A stretch of 39,512 nucleotides of DNA from Chloroflexota bacterium (GCA_025935925.1 JAICUI010000028.1:1-39512); one strand, 5' to 3'. Positions 7,905 to 17,096 are shown, counted from the stretch's first letter. Notes: generated from the sequence alone by a model not told the origin. Numbers and translations are program-made.

Positions 7905-9850
7905 CAGCCGGCCCCCGGCGTCGTCGCGTTCGGGTTCACGCGATAGATGCGGATGTTCGGCCCGTCGTAGATCCGGTTGAGTGCGGGTGCGTTGTCGAGG
8001 GTGGCGAGGAGATCCGTGGGAAACGGCGCGCCCGGGTCCACGTCGGCCGGGATCGGCGGCGCGCCGAAGTACGACCCGTAGCGCGGCGGGAGCTGCGTGA
8101 TCCGCTCGTCGACCACGACGTACTCCGTTCCGCTCTCGCGGACGAAGTCGGCGATCTCGGCCGGGTCGCCGGACACGAACGGGTACCACGCCTGCCAGCC
8201 GAGGATGCGCTGCCGGCCGTCGGTCGAGAACGGGACGGCGGTGCCGACGTCGGTCGCGACGAGGTGTCCGGGCCCGGCCGTCGCGAGGAGCCAGCGCGCA
8301 GCGTCGCCGACGTCGCGCGTGTTCGTCGCGCCGCCCGCGGCCGTCGTCGGCGGCCCCGGGAACCGGCCCGCCTGGTTCTCGCCGATGCTGATCCCGCCGA
8401 ACAGCAGGACGGCCACGATGGCCAGGACCACGACGCGGCCGCTGCGTGGCCGGTACCGGTCGGCCTCACGGCCCACGAGGAGGAGGCCGATCGCCACGAA
8501 CACCGACACCCCGAGGAACAGGAACGGCCACGCGCGGTACGCGAGCTCGCCGCTGCGCGTGACGACGGCCGGGGTCGTGAGGATCCACGCGATCGGGCCG
8601 ACCAGCGCGAACGGCAGCCACAGCACCGACCGGGCCCGGTTGCGCCACGCGACCCACAGCCCGATCAGCGACAGCACGAGGATCAGCGGCGGGTAGCTGA
8701 ACGCGAGCATCCGCTCCAGCGCCGGCTGGTCCGCGTTCGCGAACAGCGGCCGCGGCTGCGAGTGCTCGACGAGCAGCGTGTCGATCACCGCCTGCAGCCG
8801 CGCGACGAGGCTGTCGTACAGGTACGGGCCGACGCGGTCGATCGACACGACGAGCCAGATCGCCGCGCACACGATCGCGAGGACGGCGAGGTCGCGGATC
8901 CCCTTCGTCGAGCGCGCACGGACGAAGCGCGCCGCCACCCATGCCACGACGAGGCTGACCGCGAGCAGGTACGACGAGACGTGGTGCGTCACGGCGATCC
9001 CCGCGACGAGCGGCAGCGCCGCCAGCACCAGCAGCAGCCGTCGCCGGTCGCCGGGGAGCGTCGCGGGATCGCCCTCGGGGCCGCGACCGGCGAGCGACAG
9101 CAGGTAGGCGCCCGGGGCGAGGACGCGATGCGATCGCGGCGCGCCGCGGTACAGCGCGACCATCGCCCACACCCCGAGGAACAGCAGGATTCCGAGCGAC
9201 TCGTAGCTGAACACCGAATGGAAGAAGGCGAAGCTGGTGTTGGCGCAGTAGACGAGGCCCGCGACGAACGCCCCGCGGCGCCCGACACCGACGCCGCGGA
9301 CGGCCAGGTACGCGACGGCCGGGATCGTGGCGTGGATGCCGAGCGTCATCAGCCGGATCGCCGCGTCCATCGGCAGGCCGGTCAGCCCGATCAGCCCGAC
9401 GGTCGCGTTCTCGAGACCAGGGAACGTCCCGGGCAGCGGGAACATGGTGACCTCGAGGCCGGTCGCGTGGCCCCGCTCCAGGATGCGCGCGAGGACGTCG
9501 CGATGGAACAGCTCGTCGACGAACACCAGTCGGTCCGGGCTGCGCAGCAGGTACGGCAGCCACGTCACGACGCCGAGGGTCATCAACGCGGCGAGCTGCC
9601 GCGGCGCCCGCGGCCGGGCGACGGTGCCCATCGCCGCGACGCCGGCGTACGCGATCCCGAGACCCGTCCAGTACAGGAGGTGGTTGACGGGTGAGACCGG
9701 GAGCAGCGCGTAGTCCCAGGCCAGGATCGCGACGCCGGCCAGCACGAGCAGCGGCGCGAGCAGGAGGGCCGTCGGCGCGGCGGCGACCCGCTCGGTCAGC
9801 GTCTGCTCGTGGCGCCGGGCGCCCAGCGTGCGCGTCGCGCTCGCCGTCAC
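7904..9850 (-). CDS. Polytopic membrane protein, GT-C glycosyltransferase- or polymerase-like
   Basis: 648 residues with about 12 hydrophobic segments spread over the first ~480 residues, then a soluble C-terminal domain of about 150 residues. GTG at 9850 overlaps the stop of the GT4 gene (GTGA). The first large loop contains VDELFHRDVLARI, an acidic Asp-Glu pair where GT-C enzymes (ArnT, PMT, DUF-type family) carry their catalytic acidic residues. The position in the operon, between glycosyltransferases and flippase, fits either a lipid-phosphate-sugar-using glycosyltransferase or a Wzy-type polymerase. The acidic loop and the C-terminal soluble domain favour GT-C. Specificity is unknown. 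Confidence 0.8.
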   Translation of the reverse strand: MTASATRTLGARRHEQTLTERVAAAPTALLLAPLLVLAGVAILAWDYALLPVSPVNHLLYWTGLGIAYAGVAAMGTVARPRAPRQLAALMTLGVVTWLPYLLRSPDRLVFVDELFHRDVLARILERGHATGLEVTMFPLPGTFPGLENATVGLIGLTGLPMDAAIRLMTLGIHATIPAVAYLAVRGVGVGRRGAFVAGLVYCANTSFAFFHSVFSYESLGILLFLGVWAMVALYRGAPRSHRVLAPGAYLLSLAGRGPEGDPATLPGDRRRLLLVLAALPLVAGIAVTHHVSSYLLAVSLVVAWVAARFVRARSTKGIRDLAVLAIVCAAIWLVVSIDRVGPYLYDSLVARLQAVIDTLLVEHSQPRPLFANADQPALERMLAFSYPPLILVLSLIGLWVAWRNRARSVLWLPFALVGPIAWILTTPAVVTRSGELAYRAWPFLFLGVSVFVAIGLLLVGREADRYRPRSGRVVVLAIVAVLLFGGISIGENQAGRFPGPPTTAAGGATNTRDVGDAARWLLATAGPGHLVATDVGTAVPFSTDGRQRILGWQAWYPFVSGDPAEIADFVRESGTEYVVVDERITQLPPRYGSYFGAPPIPADVDPGAPFPTDLLATLDNAPALNRIYDGPNIRIYRVNPNATTPGAG

Positions 9851-11178
9851 GCGGCCCTCCGGCGCGCGGGCTCGCCGCTCGCGACCCGCGGTGCCGGGCG
9901 ACGGTCGCCGTCGAGCGCCTTGCGGTACACCGCCTCGATCCGGGGGACGATCACCTCGGGCCGGTACGCGCCGATGCGCGCCGCCGCGCCTTCACCCAGC
10001 CGCCGGCGCAGCGCGGCGTCGCCCGTGAGCCGCTCGATGGCGGACGCCAGCGCCGCCGGATCCGCGGGTGGCACGAGCACCCCCGTCACGCCGTCGACGA
10101 CGACCTCGGCGAGCCCGCCGACGGCGGACGCGACGACCGGCAGCCCGGCGTCCATCGCCTCCAGCGCGACGATCCCGAACGGCTCCCGCCACACCGACGG
10201 GATGATGCCGAGCACGGCTCGCCGCCAGGCCGCACGCACCGCGTCATTGGGCCAGTCCTCGAGCACGGTCACGCCGGCAGGAAGGGCCGATGGCGTGTCG
10301 ACCCAGCGATGCCCGATGGAGACGAGCGGGGGCGGGGCCGCGAGCCGGCGATACGCGTCCAGCAGCACCGGGAATCCCTTGTGCGCACCGAGCGCGCCGA
10401 CGTACAGCAGGAACGGCTCGGCAGGGAGCTGCCACAGGCGGCGCTCGAGGTCGACGTCCCTCGCCGCGCCGGCGTCACCCGCCGCGCCATCGGCCGCGCC
10501 GTCGCCCGCGCCGGCCGGGCCGTCGACCGCCGGCAGGAAGTTGGGGATCACGTCGACCGGGAGGCCCTCGAGCCGGTTGCCCTCGACGACGGCGCGGCTC
10601 ACGGCGATCAGCCGGTCCGCCGCCCGCCGCTCGACCGGACCGAGGGCCAGCGTCCCGAGCGTGATCGGCGTCCCGCGCACGGGTCCATAGTGCTGCGCCG
10701 CGCACCCGAGGCACTTGGCGAGGCCGGGGCCCGAGCAGTCCTCGACGCCGTGGTAGCGCAGGTCCTTGCGCGGACAGGCGAGCCCGTACTCGTGCGCGGT
10801 CACCACGAACCGCGCCCGCGTCGCCGACGCGAGCGGGAGGTACGACTGGGCGATCCACCCGTGGGCGTGGACGATGTCCGGCCGCGTGTCGCGCAGGACG
10901 CCCGCGATGCCGAGCACGAGCTCGGGGTCCGGCGCCGGCGGCGCGAACGGGCGCGAGGCCTCGACGTGTGCCGCCGGCACGCGGCCGAGCGTGCTTGTGA
11001 GGCGCCGCACGGCGACCTCGCCGTCGACCTCGCGATCGGCCGCTCTCCCGCCCGCGGCGACCGTCGCGACCGTGACGTGGTGGCCGCGCTGCGCGAGCGC
11101 GCGCGACAGCAGCCGGACGTGCTGCTCCACGCCGCCCACCTGCGGCGGGTAGAAGTCCGTGAGCTGGAGCACCCGCAT
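9847..11178 (-). CDS. Glycosyltransferase family 4 (GT-B fold)
   Basis: 443 residues from ATG 11178, overlapping the previous stop as TGATG. The N-terminus MRVLQLTDFYPPQVGGVEQH is the usual GT4 opening with the GGVE nucleotide-binding loop. DIVHAHG and an Ala/Gly-rich insertion follow, then FLLYVGALGAHKG starts the C-terminal Rossmann domain and REPFGIVALEA gives the E-x7-E donor-binding motif. A cysteine cluster (CPRKDLRYHGVEDCSGPGLA followed by KCLGC) sits between the two halves, as in many GT4 enzymes. It should add a sugar from a nucleotide donor to the lipid-linked intermediate on the cytoplasmic side. Longer upstream readings in this frame (to 13314) are antisense-like low-complexity sequence and are not part of the gene. 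Confidence 0.9.
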   Translation of the reverse strand: MRVLQLTDFYPPQVGGVEQHVRLLSRALAQRGHHVTVATVAAGGRAADREVDGEVAVRRLTSTLGRVPAAHVEASRPFAPPAPDPELVLGIAGVLRDTRPDIVHAHGWIAQSYLPLASATRARFVVTAHEYGLACPRKDLRYHGVEDCSGPGLAKCLGCAAQHYGPVRGTPITLGTLALGPVERRAADRLIAVSRAVVEGNRLEGLPVDVIPNFLPAVDGPAGAGDGAADGAAGDAGAARDVDLERRLWQLPAEPFLLYVGALGAHKGFPVLLDAYRRLAAPPPLVSIGHRWVDTPSALPAGVTVLEDWPNDAVRAAWRRAVLGIIPSVWREPFGIVALEAMDAGLPVVASAVGGLAEVVVDGVTGVLVPPADPAALASAIERLTGDAALRRRLGEGAAARIGAYRPEVIVPRIEAVYRKALDGDRRPAPRVASGEPARRRAA

Positions 11179-13265
11179 CAGCGAGCGACCACCCGCCGGT
11201 AGAGCGCCTCGAGCGCATCGGTCGTGTCGTCCCAGGTCGGCAGGACGGGCGCGGTCTCGGGCGCCGGACGGTCGAGCTCGATGGCGATCGCCTCCGCCAC
11301 CGCCTCCGGCGGCGCATCGACCGGGATCGCGTGCACGAGGCCCTCCTCGGCGAGCTCGCGGAACCCGGACGTGTCGGCGACGAGCACCGGGCGCCGCGCC
11401 GCGAGCGCTTCCATGACCGCGACGGGGTGCGCCTCGTAGTCGGACAGCAGCGTCACCAGCGACGCGCTCGCGAGCGTGTCGGGCAGCTCGTCCCGCGGCA
11501 CCGAGGCGATGGTGACGGCGTCGGCGAGGTCGAGGTCGTCGACCAGGCGGCGGAGGTCCGGCTCGTAGGTCCCGCTGCCCGCGACCAGCAGCCGGGTTCC
11601 CGGGCGCGCCGCGCGCAGCGCCGGCATTGCGGCGATGACCCGGTGGTGGCCCTTGTACCGCTCCAGCCGCCCGAGCGACACCAGCAGCGCCCCGTCGCGC
11701 TCGGCCGGAGACGGGACGCGCGGCAGCGCCGCCAATCGGTCCAGCCCGGGCAGCTCGGCGCCGTTGCGGATGACCTCGATGTCGTCGCGGGGCACGCCGA
11801 GGGCGGCCGAGAACCGGTCGGCCTCGAAGCGGGATACGGCGACGAGCGCCGACGCGCGGCGGAGCAGCGGCGCAAGCAGCCGCCACTGGAGCCCGCGCGC
11901 CCGGTTGCGCAGCGCGGACGGATGACCGCCGCTGTGGAACGTCAGCACGAACCGCCGCCGCCCGAGGATCGCCGCGAGGGCGCCCATCGGCGGTACGAGC
12001 GTGTGGACCCCCTGCAGATGCACGACGTCCCAGCGGCGCGCGCCCACCTGGCGGAGCAGCCCCGGCGCGAGATACCAGTCCCGGTCCGCGGGCCACGCGC
12101 CAACGCGAACGACCTCCACGCCGTCGACCACCTCGCGGGCCGGCAGCTGCCCGGACGGGTCGGTGGTCGCGACGGTCACGCGATGGCCGCGCGCGGCGAG
12201 CCGCTTGGCGACCTCCTGGGTGTGCACCTCCACGCCGCCCACGAACGGCGCGTAGCGGGCCGTCAGCTGCAGGATCCGGAGCGGCCGGACGGCGTCGGCG
12301 GGCAGCGCGACGCGCGACGGGGAGCCGCCGGGCAGGAGCCCCCGGACGGACTCGGCGACGAGCCCGACACCGGCGGCGAGGAGCGTGACGACGATCGCCC
12401 CTGCACGCGCGAGCGCCCAGGGATCGCGGTGGACGATGGCGTCGTGGACACACCGGACGACGCCCGCCGGCAGCGTCCGCGTGGCATACGTCCGCTCCGT
12501 CGCGAGGCCGGCGGACGCGCCCGCCAACCGCGACACCCGCGCCTTCGTGATGCCCTCGGCCCACGCCCGGCGGAGCAGATAGCGAGGCGTGGCCCGGGCC
12601 TCGCGCACCCGATGGTGGACGACGGCCGCGGGCTCGTAGACGACGCGCGCCCCGGGAACCGCGCGGCGCATCCGGATGCACAGCTCGGTCTCCTCGCCGC
12701 CGACCGGCAGCCCCCGCCCGCGGCCCATGGCGTCGACGAACCCGCCCGTCGCGTCGAGCGCGGAGCGGCGGACCGACATCGCGGCGCCGATCACGTTGCG
12801 GACGTCCGCACGCGCTTCCGGCATCCCGAGGTACGTGCACCCGACGACCCAGTCGAGCTCCACCGGGAACCAGCGCGGCCGGCCCGCGTCCCAGTCGGGC
12901 TCGATGCAGCCACCCGTGCCGACGACGTCGGGCTCGGCGTACGGGTCCAACAGCGCCTCGAGCCAGCCGGGGTCGGCGCGCGCGTCGTCGTCGAGGAACG
13001 CCACGAACCGCCCCGTCGACGCCGCGATCCCCGAGTTCCGCGCGCCCGACAGGCCGCGCGGGCCCGCGTTGCGGATCACGGTCGCCCCCGTCCGGGTCGC
13101 CCGGAGGCGGCCGTACAGCTCCTCGTCGTGGTCGACGACCACGATCACCTCGCCTGCGTCCGGCTGTGCGAGGGCCGACGCGATCGCGGCCAGGACGTCG
13201 TCCCAACGGTCGACGGTGTAGGCGCAGATCACGACGGAGGCGCGGGGACGGGAGGTCGTGGCCAC
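11178..13265 (-). CDS. Bifunctional glycosyltransferase, GT2-GT4 fusion
   Basis: 695 residues from GTG 13265, first gene of the five-gene glycan operon. Residues 1 to about 240 form a GT2 (GT-A) domain: ASVVICAYTVDRWDD, the DDD metal motif in FVAFLDDDAR, and GGEETELCIRM. A middle segment (about 250-325) contains one hydrophobic helix, ARAGAIVVTLLAAGVGLVAE. Residues from about 330 form a complete GT4 domain starting RILQLTARYAPFVGGVEVH with SLGRLERYKGHHRVI and a late donor-site DYEAHPVAVMEAL. Two transferases in one chain should add two successive sugars or act on one acceptor near the membrane. The open frame is continuous through the junction, so a frameshift artefact is unlikely. Confidence 0.9.
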   Translation of the reverse strand: MATTSRPRASVVICAYTVDRWDDVLAAIASALAQPDAGEVIVVVDHDEELYGRLRATRTGATVIRNAGPRGLSGARNSGIAASTGRFVAFLDDDARADPGWLEALLDPYAEPDVVGTGGCIEPDWDAGRPRWFPVELDWVVGCTYLGMPEARADVRNVIGAAMSVRRSALDATGGFVDAMGRGRGLPVGGEETELCIRMRRAVPGARVVYEPAAVVHHRVREARATPRYLLRRAWAEGITKARVSRLAGASAGLATERTYATRTLPAGVVRCVHDAIVHRDPWALARAGAIVVTLLAAGVGLVAESVRGLLPGGSPSRVALPADAVRPLRILQLTARYAPFVGGVEVHTQEVAKRLAARGHRVTVATTDPSGQLPAREVVDGVEVVRVGAWPADRDWYLAPGLLRQVGARRWDVVHLQGVHTLVPPMGALAAILGRRRFVLTFHSGGHPSALRNRARGLQWRLLAPLLRRASALVAVSRFEADRFSAALGVPRDDIEVIRNGAELPGLDRLAALPRVPSPAERDGALLVSLGRLERYKGHHRVIAAMPALRAARPGTRLLVAGSGTYEPDLRRLVDDLDLADAVTIASVPRDELPDTLASASLVTLLSDYEAHPVAVMEALAARRPVLVADTSGFRELAEEGLVHAIPVDAPPEAVAEAIAIELDRPAPETAPVLPTWDDTTDALEALYRRVVAR

Positions 13266-13374
13266 GATGTCGCTGCCCTCGAGGTCCGCCCCGAGGGCGC
13301 AGGAGCGGCGCCACGCGTCAGACGGCGCCGTCGATCGTCACCGATCCCGACTCCCGTGCGTGCCGGTGGCCCCG

Positions 13375-13391
13375 GCCTGCCGCTTGCAGGC
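13375..13391 (-). terminator. Small hairpin downstream of the LamG-glycosidase
   Basis: GCCTGC (13375-13380), a 5-nt loop and GCAGGC (13386-13391) form a perfect 6-bp inverted repeat. It sits between the glycosidase stop and the GT2-GT4 start, next to a stronger hairpin. No T-run follows on the minus strand, so it may be a second stabilising stem rather than a true terminator. Confidence 0.4.
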
Positions 13392-13401
13392 TGGTTGCAT
13401 C

Positions 13402-13422
13402 GAGGGCCGGCGGCCGGCCCTC
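13402..13422 (-). terminator. Strong GC hairpin right after the LamG-glycosidase stop
   Basis: GAGGGCCGG (13402-13410), loop CGG, CCGGCCCTC (13414-13422): a perfect 9-bp stem six bases beyond the stop codon. There is no T-run on the minus strand, so classic intrinsic termination is uncertain. In high-GC genomes such stems often end transcripts or protect 3' ends. It separates the glycosidase from the glycan operon that starts at 13265. Confidence 0.6.
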
Positions 13423-13428
13423 AGCGCG

Positions 13429-15558
13429 CTACTTGGCCGCGGCGTAGGCGGTCCACGACGACGTGAGCGCACCCGCCGTCGTGATCAGCCCGTACTCGGC
13501 GAACTGCGACTGGTGGATGGTGTACGCGCCGAGGCCCGGGACGTTCGTCCAGCCGTCCGCGATCGCGACCGCGTCGTGGTACCACTGTGCTCGGGTCGCG
13601 TCCGAGACGTTGGCCGTCGACCAGCCGAACTCCGTGATGTAGATCGGCTTGGAGGCCTGGCCGTGGTTGCCGAGCGTGGTCCGGAACTGCGGGACGCTGT
13701 TCTTGAACCCGTAGTACGCGGACGTGGTGTCGCCCGGTGCCCGGTTGATCGTGTAGGGGTGGATGGCGACGCCGTCGAACGAGCCGCCGCCGCCGTTGCT
13801 GTAGATGCCCTCGAGGAACGCGGTGTTGTTGAACAGGATCCCGCCGACGAGCACGGTCGCGTCCGGATCGGCCGCCTTCACCGCCGTGTAGGCGGCCTTG
13901 AGCATCGTCGTGTACGCGGCGGCACTCGGGCCGGTCGTCCAGAAGTGCGGGTCGTTCTCCTCGTTCCAGATCTCCCAGACCATGCCCGGGCGGCTCGCGT
14001 AGCGGCGCGCGAGCACGCCCATGAACGAGGCGTAGTCGGAGGCGCTGGTCGGCGGCGCGAACATGCCCGCCCCGCCGTTCGCCCACGAGGGCGTCTCGAT
14101 GACGGTCATCGTCAGCTGCATCCCGTGCGCCTGGACCGCCGCGATGACCTGGTCGAGCTTGTCGAGGTACTGGTACGTGCCCTTCGTCGGCTCGCTGTTG
14201 CGCCACGACACGTCGAATCTCACGTACGACATGCCGGCCGCCTTCATCCGGTCGAGGTCCGCGTTGGTGTCCGACAGCGGCTGCCACATGAAGTGCGCGG
14301 CCATGCCCTTGCGGGGCCCCGACGTCCCGCCGGGGGTCGGGGCGGGCGTCGCGGTCGGGGCAGGCGTCGCCGTCGGCGACGACGTCGGCCTGGGGGTTGG
14401 CGTCGGCGCGACCGTCGGGGCCACGGTGGGTGTCGGGCTCGGGGTCGGCCGCGGCGTGGGCATCGGCGTCGGCGTCGGGCGCGGCGTGGGTGTCGCTGTC
14501 GGTGTCGGGGCCACGGTGGGGACCGGCGTCGGCGCAATCGTCGGCGTCGGGGTGGGAACCGCGGGCGAGGGCGTCCCGGCGTCGGTCGGTGACGGCGTCG
14601 GGTCGCCCGGCGGCGTCGACGTGGGATCGGCGGTCGGGTCGACCGTGGGGGTCGGGGTCGCGCCCGGACCGGCGCTCGAGCCGGGGTCCGGGCTCGCGCC
14701 GGGGTCCCCGGCCGCGCCGGGGTCGGTCGGGCCGGGGGTCGGGCTGGGCGTCGGGTTCGGATCGCGGCTGTCGGGCTTGTGCGGCTTGCTGCCCGCGATC
14801 CAGTGGACGTCGACGCGCGTCGGCGACAGCACGGTGTCGTACACCGCGACCTCGTCGATCTTCCCGCGGAAGAACTCCTGGCGGCCGCCCCACGCGCCGA
14901 TCGTGACCCGGTTGCGGTTCACGCGGATGCGCGTGTCGAGCCGGCGCGATGCGACGAGTCTGCCGTTGATGTACAGGCGCTGCACACCGTGCCCATAGGT
15001 CCCCACGACGTGGTACGAGCCGCCGGCGACGATCGCGCCGGCGCGCGCCTGGAGCCGCCGCCGTGTGTGGTCCGGCTGGATGATCGTGAACTCGAGGCGG
15101 CGGCCGTTGAACTGGAGGGACCAGCTCTCGCGCTTGCTGACGATCGACGCGAACCGCCCGTCCCCGGGCAGCCGGGTGGGCTCGATCCACGCCTCGACCG
15201 ACAGCGTGCGACGCGGGCTGAGCGCTCGCGTCGAGGCGATTCCAACGTAGTCGTTGACGCCGTCGAAGCCCACCGCCGTCCCGGTCGAGCCCGCCGCGAC
15301 CCGCGGGTCGCCGAGCCTCGGACCGTGGCGGTACGTGCCCGCCGTCCGGCCCGACGCGTCGCCCGCGACGATCCCGGACGCCTCGTCGAGGCGCCACCAG
15401 GCGGCCGGATGATCGGCGGCCACGGCGGCCCGGAAGTCGGCGGTGGACGCCTCCGCCGCCTGGCCGGGCGCGAAGACGAGCGCGGTGCCGGCGATGGCGA
15501 CGAGCAGCAGCAGGGCGACGCGCGCTCGCGCACGCACGAAGCGGGTGGAAACGGACAA
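13429..15558 (-). CDS. Secreted LamG-linker-GH39/PslG-like glycoside hydrolase (copy B)
   Basis: 709 residues if read from TTG 15558. I chose TTG because a GAGGA ribosome site lies about 7 bases upstream and it yields a clean signal peptide: basic SVSTRFVRARARVA, a hydrophobic core, and cleavage near AAEA (about residue 37). Reading from 15828 would prepend 90 basic residues of no sense. Residues about 40-255 are a LamG/concanavalin-like domain ending KIDEVAVYD; about 258-410 are a Pro/Thr repeat linker; about 417-709 are the glycosidase with VIETPSWANGG, WEIWNEEND (E533, acid/base) and ITEFGW (E643, nucleophile). The LamG part resembles the partial gene at 1-579. A carbohydrate-binding plus hydrolysing secreted enzyme fits trimming of extracellular glycan. 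Confidence 0.9.
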   Translation of the reverse strand: MSVSTRFVRARARVALLLLVAIAGTALVFAPGQAAEASTADFRAAVAADHPAAWWRLDEASGIVAGDASGRTAGTYRHGPRLGDPRVAAGSTGTAVGFDGVNDYVGIASTRALSPRRTLSVEAWIEPTRLPGDGRFASIVSKRESWSLQFNGRRLEFTIIQPDHTRRRLQARAGAIVAGGSYHVVGTYGHGVQRLYINGRLVASRRLDTRIRVNRNRVTIGAWGGRQEFFRGKIDEVAVYDTVLSPTRVDVHWIAGSKPHKPDSRDPNPTPSPTPGPTDPGAAGDPGASPDPGSSAGPGATPTPTVDPTADPTSTPPGDPTPSPTDAGTPSPAVPTPTPTIAPTPVPTVAPTPTATPTPRPTPTPMPTPRPTPSPTPTVAPTVAPTPTPRPTSSPTATPAPTATPAPTPGGTSGPRKGMAAHFMWQPLSDTNADLDRMKAAGMSYVRFDVSWRNSEPTKGTYQYLDKLDQVIAAVQAHGMQLTMTVIETPSWANGGAGMFAPPTSASDYASFMGVLARRYASRPGMVWEIWNEENDPHFWTTGPSAAAYTTMLKAAYTAVKAADPDATVLVGGILFNNTAFLEGIYSNGGGGSFDGVAIHPYTINRAPGDTTSAYYGFKNSVPQFRTTLGNHGQASKPIYITEFGWSTANVSDATRAQWYHDAVAIADGWTNVPGLGAYTIHQSQFAEYGLITTAGALTSSWTAYAAAK
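14312..14765 (-). repeat. Pro/Thr-coding degenerate repeat (interdomain linker)
   Basis: About 450 bp of short imperfect repeats coding for TP-, APTP- and PTPTP-type units between the LamG and glycosidase domains. The DNA shows recurring GTCGGCGTCGG-like hexamers and is prone to slippage. It encodes an extended, probably surface-exposed spacer of about 150 residues. Length may vary between strains. Confidence 0.8.
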
Positions 15559-15851
15559 TGCAGTGTCCTCGGGCGTGACGGATTCATCCGCAGCGCCGAC
15601 GGGACCCGCCTGGGGGGCGTCACGATCGTGGTGACGCAGGCCTGGGCCGACGCGCGACCTGTGGCGAGCATCGCCAATGGCCTCCGTTGCGACCCTGACT
15701 CGATGGGACTCCCGCGCCCGTCGCAACAGTCCCCGGTCCGGCTGGTACGGATGGCTCACCGCCGATTTCGCCGCGTGGTTGCGATCCGATCGCCACCCTG
15801 ACCGGCCCCCGTGCAGCGCGGGAATCACGCGTCGCGGGCATCATCCGCACG
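15559..15851. promoter_or_regulatory. Divergent intergenic region between two glycosidase genes
   Basis: These 293 bases separate the LamG-glycosidase (leftward) from glycosidase copy C (rightward), so they must hold promoters for both. A GAGGA ribosome site precedes the TTG start at 15558. A 7-bp inverted repeat, GCGTCAC (15617-15623) and GTGACGC (15631-15637), lies 59 bases upstream of that start and is a possible operator or leader hairpin. I find no convincing -35/-10 pair and no recognised riboswitch. Confidence 0.45.
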
Positions 15852-17096
15852 ATGACCGACTCGGGAGCGCCGCCTGCGCATGCCTCGGACGGGCGCGCCC
15901 GCCGCGTCCCGGGCCTGCTGCTGCTGCTCGCCGTGCTCGCGGTCGTCGTCGGCTGGGCGGGCGGCCTGCAGCTGTTCGCCTCGGGAGGGCCGGGCGGCGG
16001 GAGTCAGCCGGCGGGGGCGGTGCAGCCGACCGACAACCCCGGCACGACGTCCGATGACCCGTCGCTCGACCACTCGTCCGATCCGTCCGGCGGGTCGTTC
16101 GCGGCGAGTCCGACGGCCTCCGGACCGATCCCCTCCCCTGTCGGGTCGTCGGCGACCCCGGACCCGACGGCGACCCCGATCCAGCCCGACCCGATCTTCG
16201 GGATGAGCGGGCACCTGATGTGGCACGACGTCGCTACGGCCGTCAAGCAGCTCGACATGCTCGCCGCCGACGGTCTGGGCGTCATCCGGTTCGATGTCTC
16301 GTGGCGCAACCTCGAGCCGACGCGCGGCACGTTCCAGTACCTCGACAAGCTCGACCAGATCGTCGCCGCGATCGATCAGCGGGACCTGACCGCCGTCCTG
16401 ACGATCGACGAGACGCCGGGCTGGGCCAACGGCGGCCGGTCGCTGTGGGTCCCGCCGGACGATCCGCACGACTATGCGGACTTCGCCGGGATGCTCGCCG
16501 CGCGCTATGCGGGCCGGGTCGCCGCGTGGGAGATCTGGAACGAGCCGGACACGCGGCTGTTCTGGCAACCGAACCCCGACCCGGTCGTGTACACCAAGCT
16601 CCTGGTGGCGGCGTCACGCGCGATCCGCGAGGCCGACCCGGCCGCGCTCGTCATCGGCGGCTCGATCACGTTCGGCAACACCGACTTCGTCAAGGCGATG
16701 TACGCCAACGGCGCGAAGGGCTCGTTCGACGCCCTGTCGGTCCACCCCTACACGCTGAAGCACGCCCCGGACGACGAGTCCGACCGGTTCCACAGCCTGA
16801 CGGCCATCCTCGACGACGTCCACGCGCTGATGACGCAGCAGGGCGACGGCGACACGCCGATCTGGATCACCGAGTTCGGCTGGGCGTCGGTCGGGCTCAA
16901 CTCGGTGTCGGCCGACCTCCGGGTGCGCTATATGGCCGCGTCCGTACCGCTCATCCGCGCGCGCCCGTGGGTGAAGGTCGTGACGATGTACACGATCGAC
17001 ACCCAGGACAGCGAGCGCTATGGCCTGTCGACGAACGGCAACCGCTCGAAGGCGTGGCGCTCGTACGTGCAGGCCGTCCACTCGACGGCGCCCTGA
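15852..17096 (+). CDS. Membrane-anchored glycoside hydrolase, GH39/PslG-like (copy C)
   Basis: 414 residues from ATG 15852. A basic N-terminus is followed by one hydrophobic helix (GLLLLLAVLAVVVGWAGGL, about residues 21-39), a Ser/Pro/Thr-rich linker to about 115, and the glycosidase domain with GHLMW, RFDVSW, TIDETPGWANGG, WEIWNEPD (E231, acid/base) and ITEFGW (E341, nucleophile), 110 residues apart. The architecture equals that of copy A (4365-5534), which suggests duplication within the locus. Transcribed alone, divergent from copy B and convergent with the GT2 gene. The active site should face outward. Confidence 0.88.
   Translation: MTDSGAPPAHASDGRARRVPGLLLLLAVLAVVVGWAGGLQLFASGGPGGGSQPAGAVQPTDNPGTTSDDPSLDHSSDPSGGSFAASPTASGPIPSPVGSSATPDPTATPIQPDPIFGMSGHLMWHDVATAVKQLDMLAADGLGVIRFDVSWRNLEPTRGTFQYLDKLDQIVAAIDQRDLTAVLTIDETPGWANGGRSLWVPPDDPHDYADFAGMLAARYAGRVAAWEIWNEPDTRLFWQPNPDPVVYTKLLVAASRAIREADPAALVIGGSITFGNTDFVKAMYANGAKGSFDALSVHPYTLKHAPDDESDRFHSLTAILDDVHALMTQQGDGDTPIWITEFGWASVGLNSVSADLRVRYMAASVPLIRARPWVKVVTMYTIDTQDSERYGLSTNGNRSKAWRSYVQAVHSTAP

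Noticed and set aside
5461-7980. An 839-codon open frame on the plus strand opposite the flippase
   Set aside because: Extremely rich in Arg, Asp, Glu, Gln and His without any fold signature; it is the mirror of a membrane protein's codons.
7892-9694. A 600-codon plus-strand frame opposite the GT-C-like gene
   Set aside because: Same charged low-complexity composition as other antisense shadows; the minus-strand frame has clear transmembrane periodicity and coupled starts.
13266-13314. Longer start (to 13314) for the GT4 gene giving an 1155-residue fusion
   Set aside because: The extra sequence is a shadow of the GT2-GT4 gene in another frame; ATG 11178 with a TGATG overlap and a textbook GT4 N-terminus is the real start.
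14312-14765. Possible CRISPR array or tandem repeat element
   Set aside because: The short repeats are degenerate, have no spacer structure and lie in frame as a Pro/Thr linker.
15640-15800. c-di-GMP (GEMM) riboswitch in the divergent glycosidase region
   Set aside because: A GCAACC...CGAAA...GGTGAGCC stretch on the minus strand is faintly similar, but key conserved blocks of the motif are missing.
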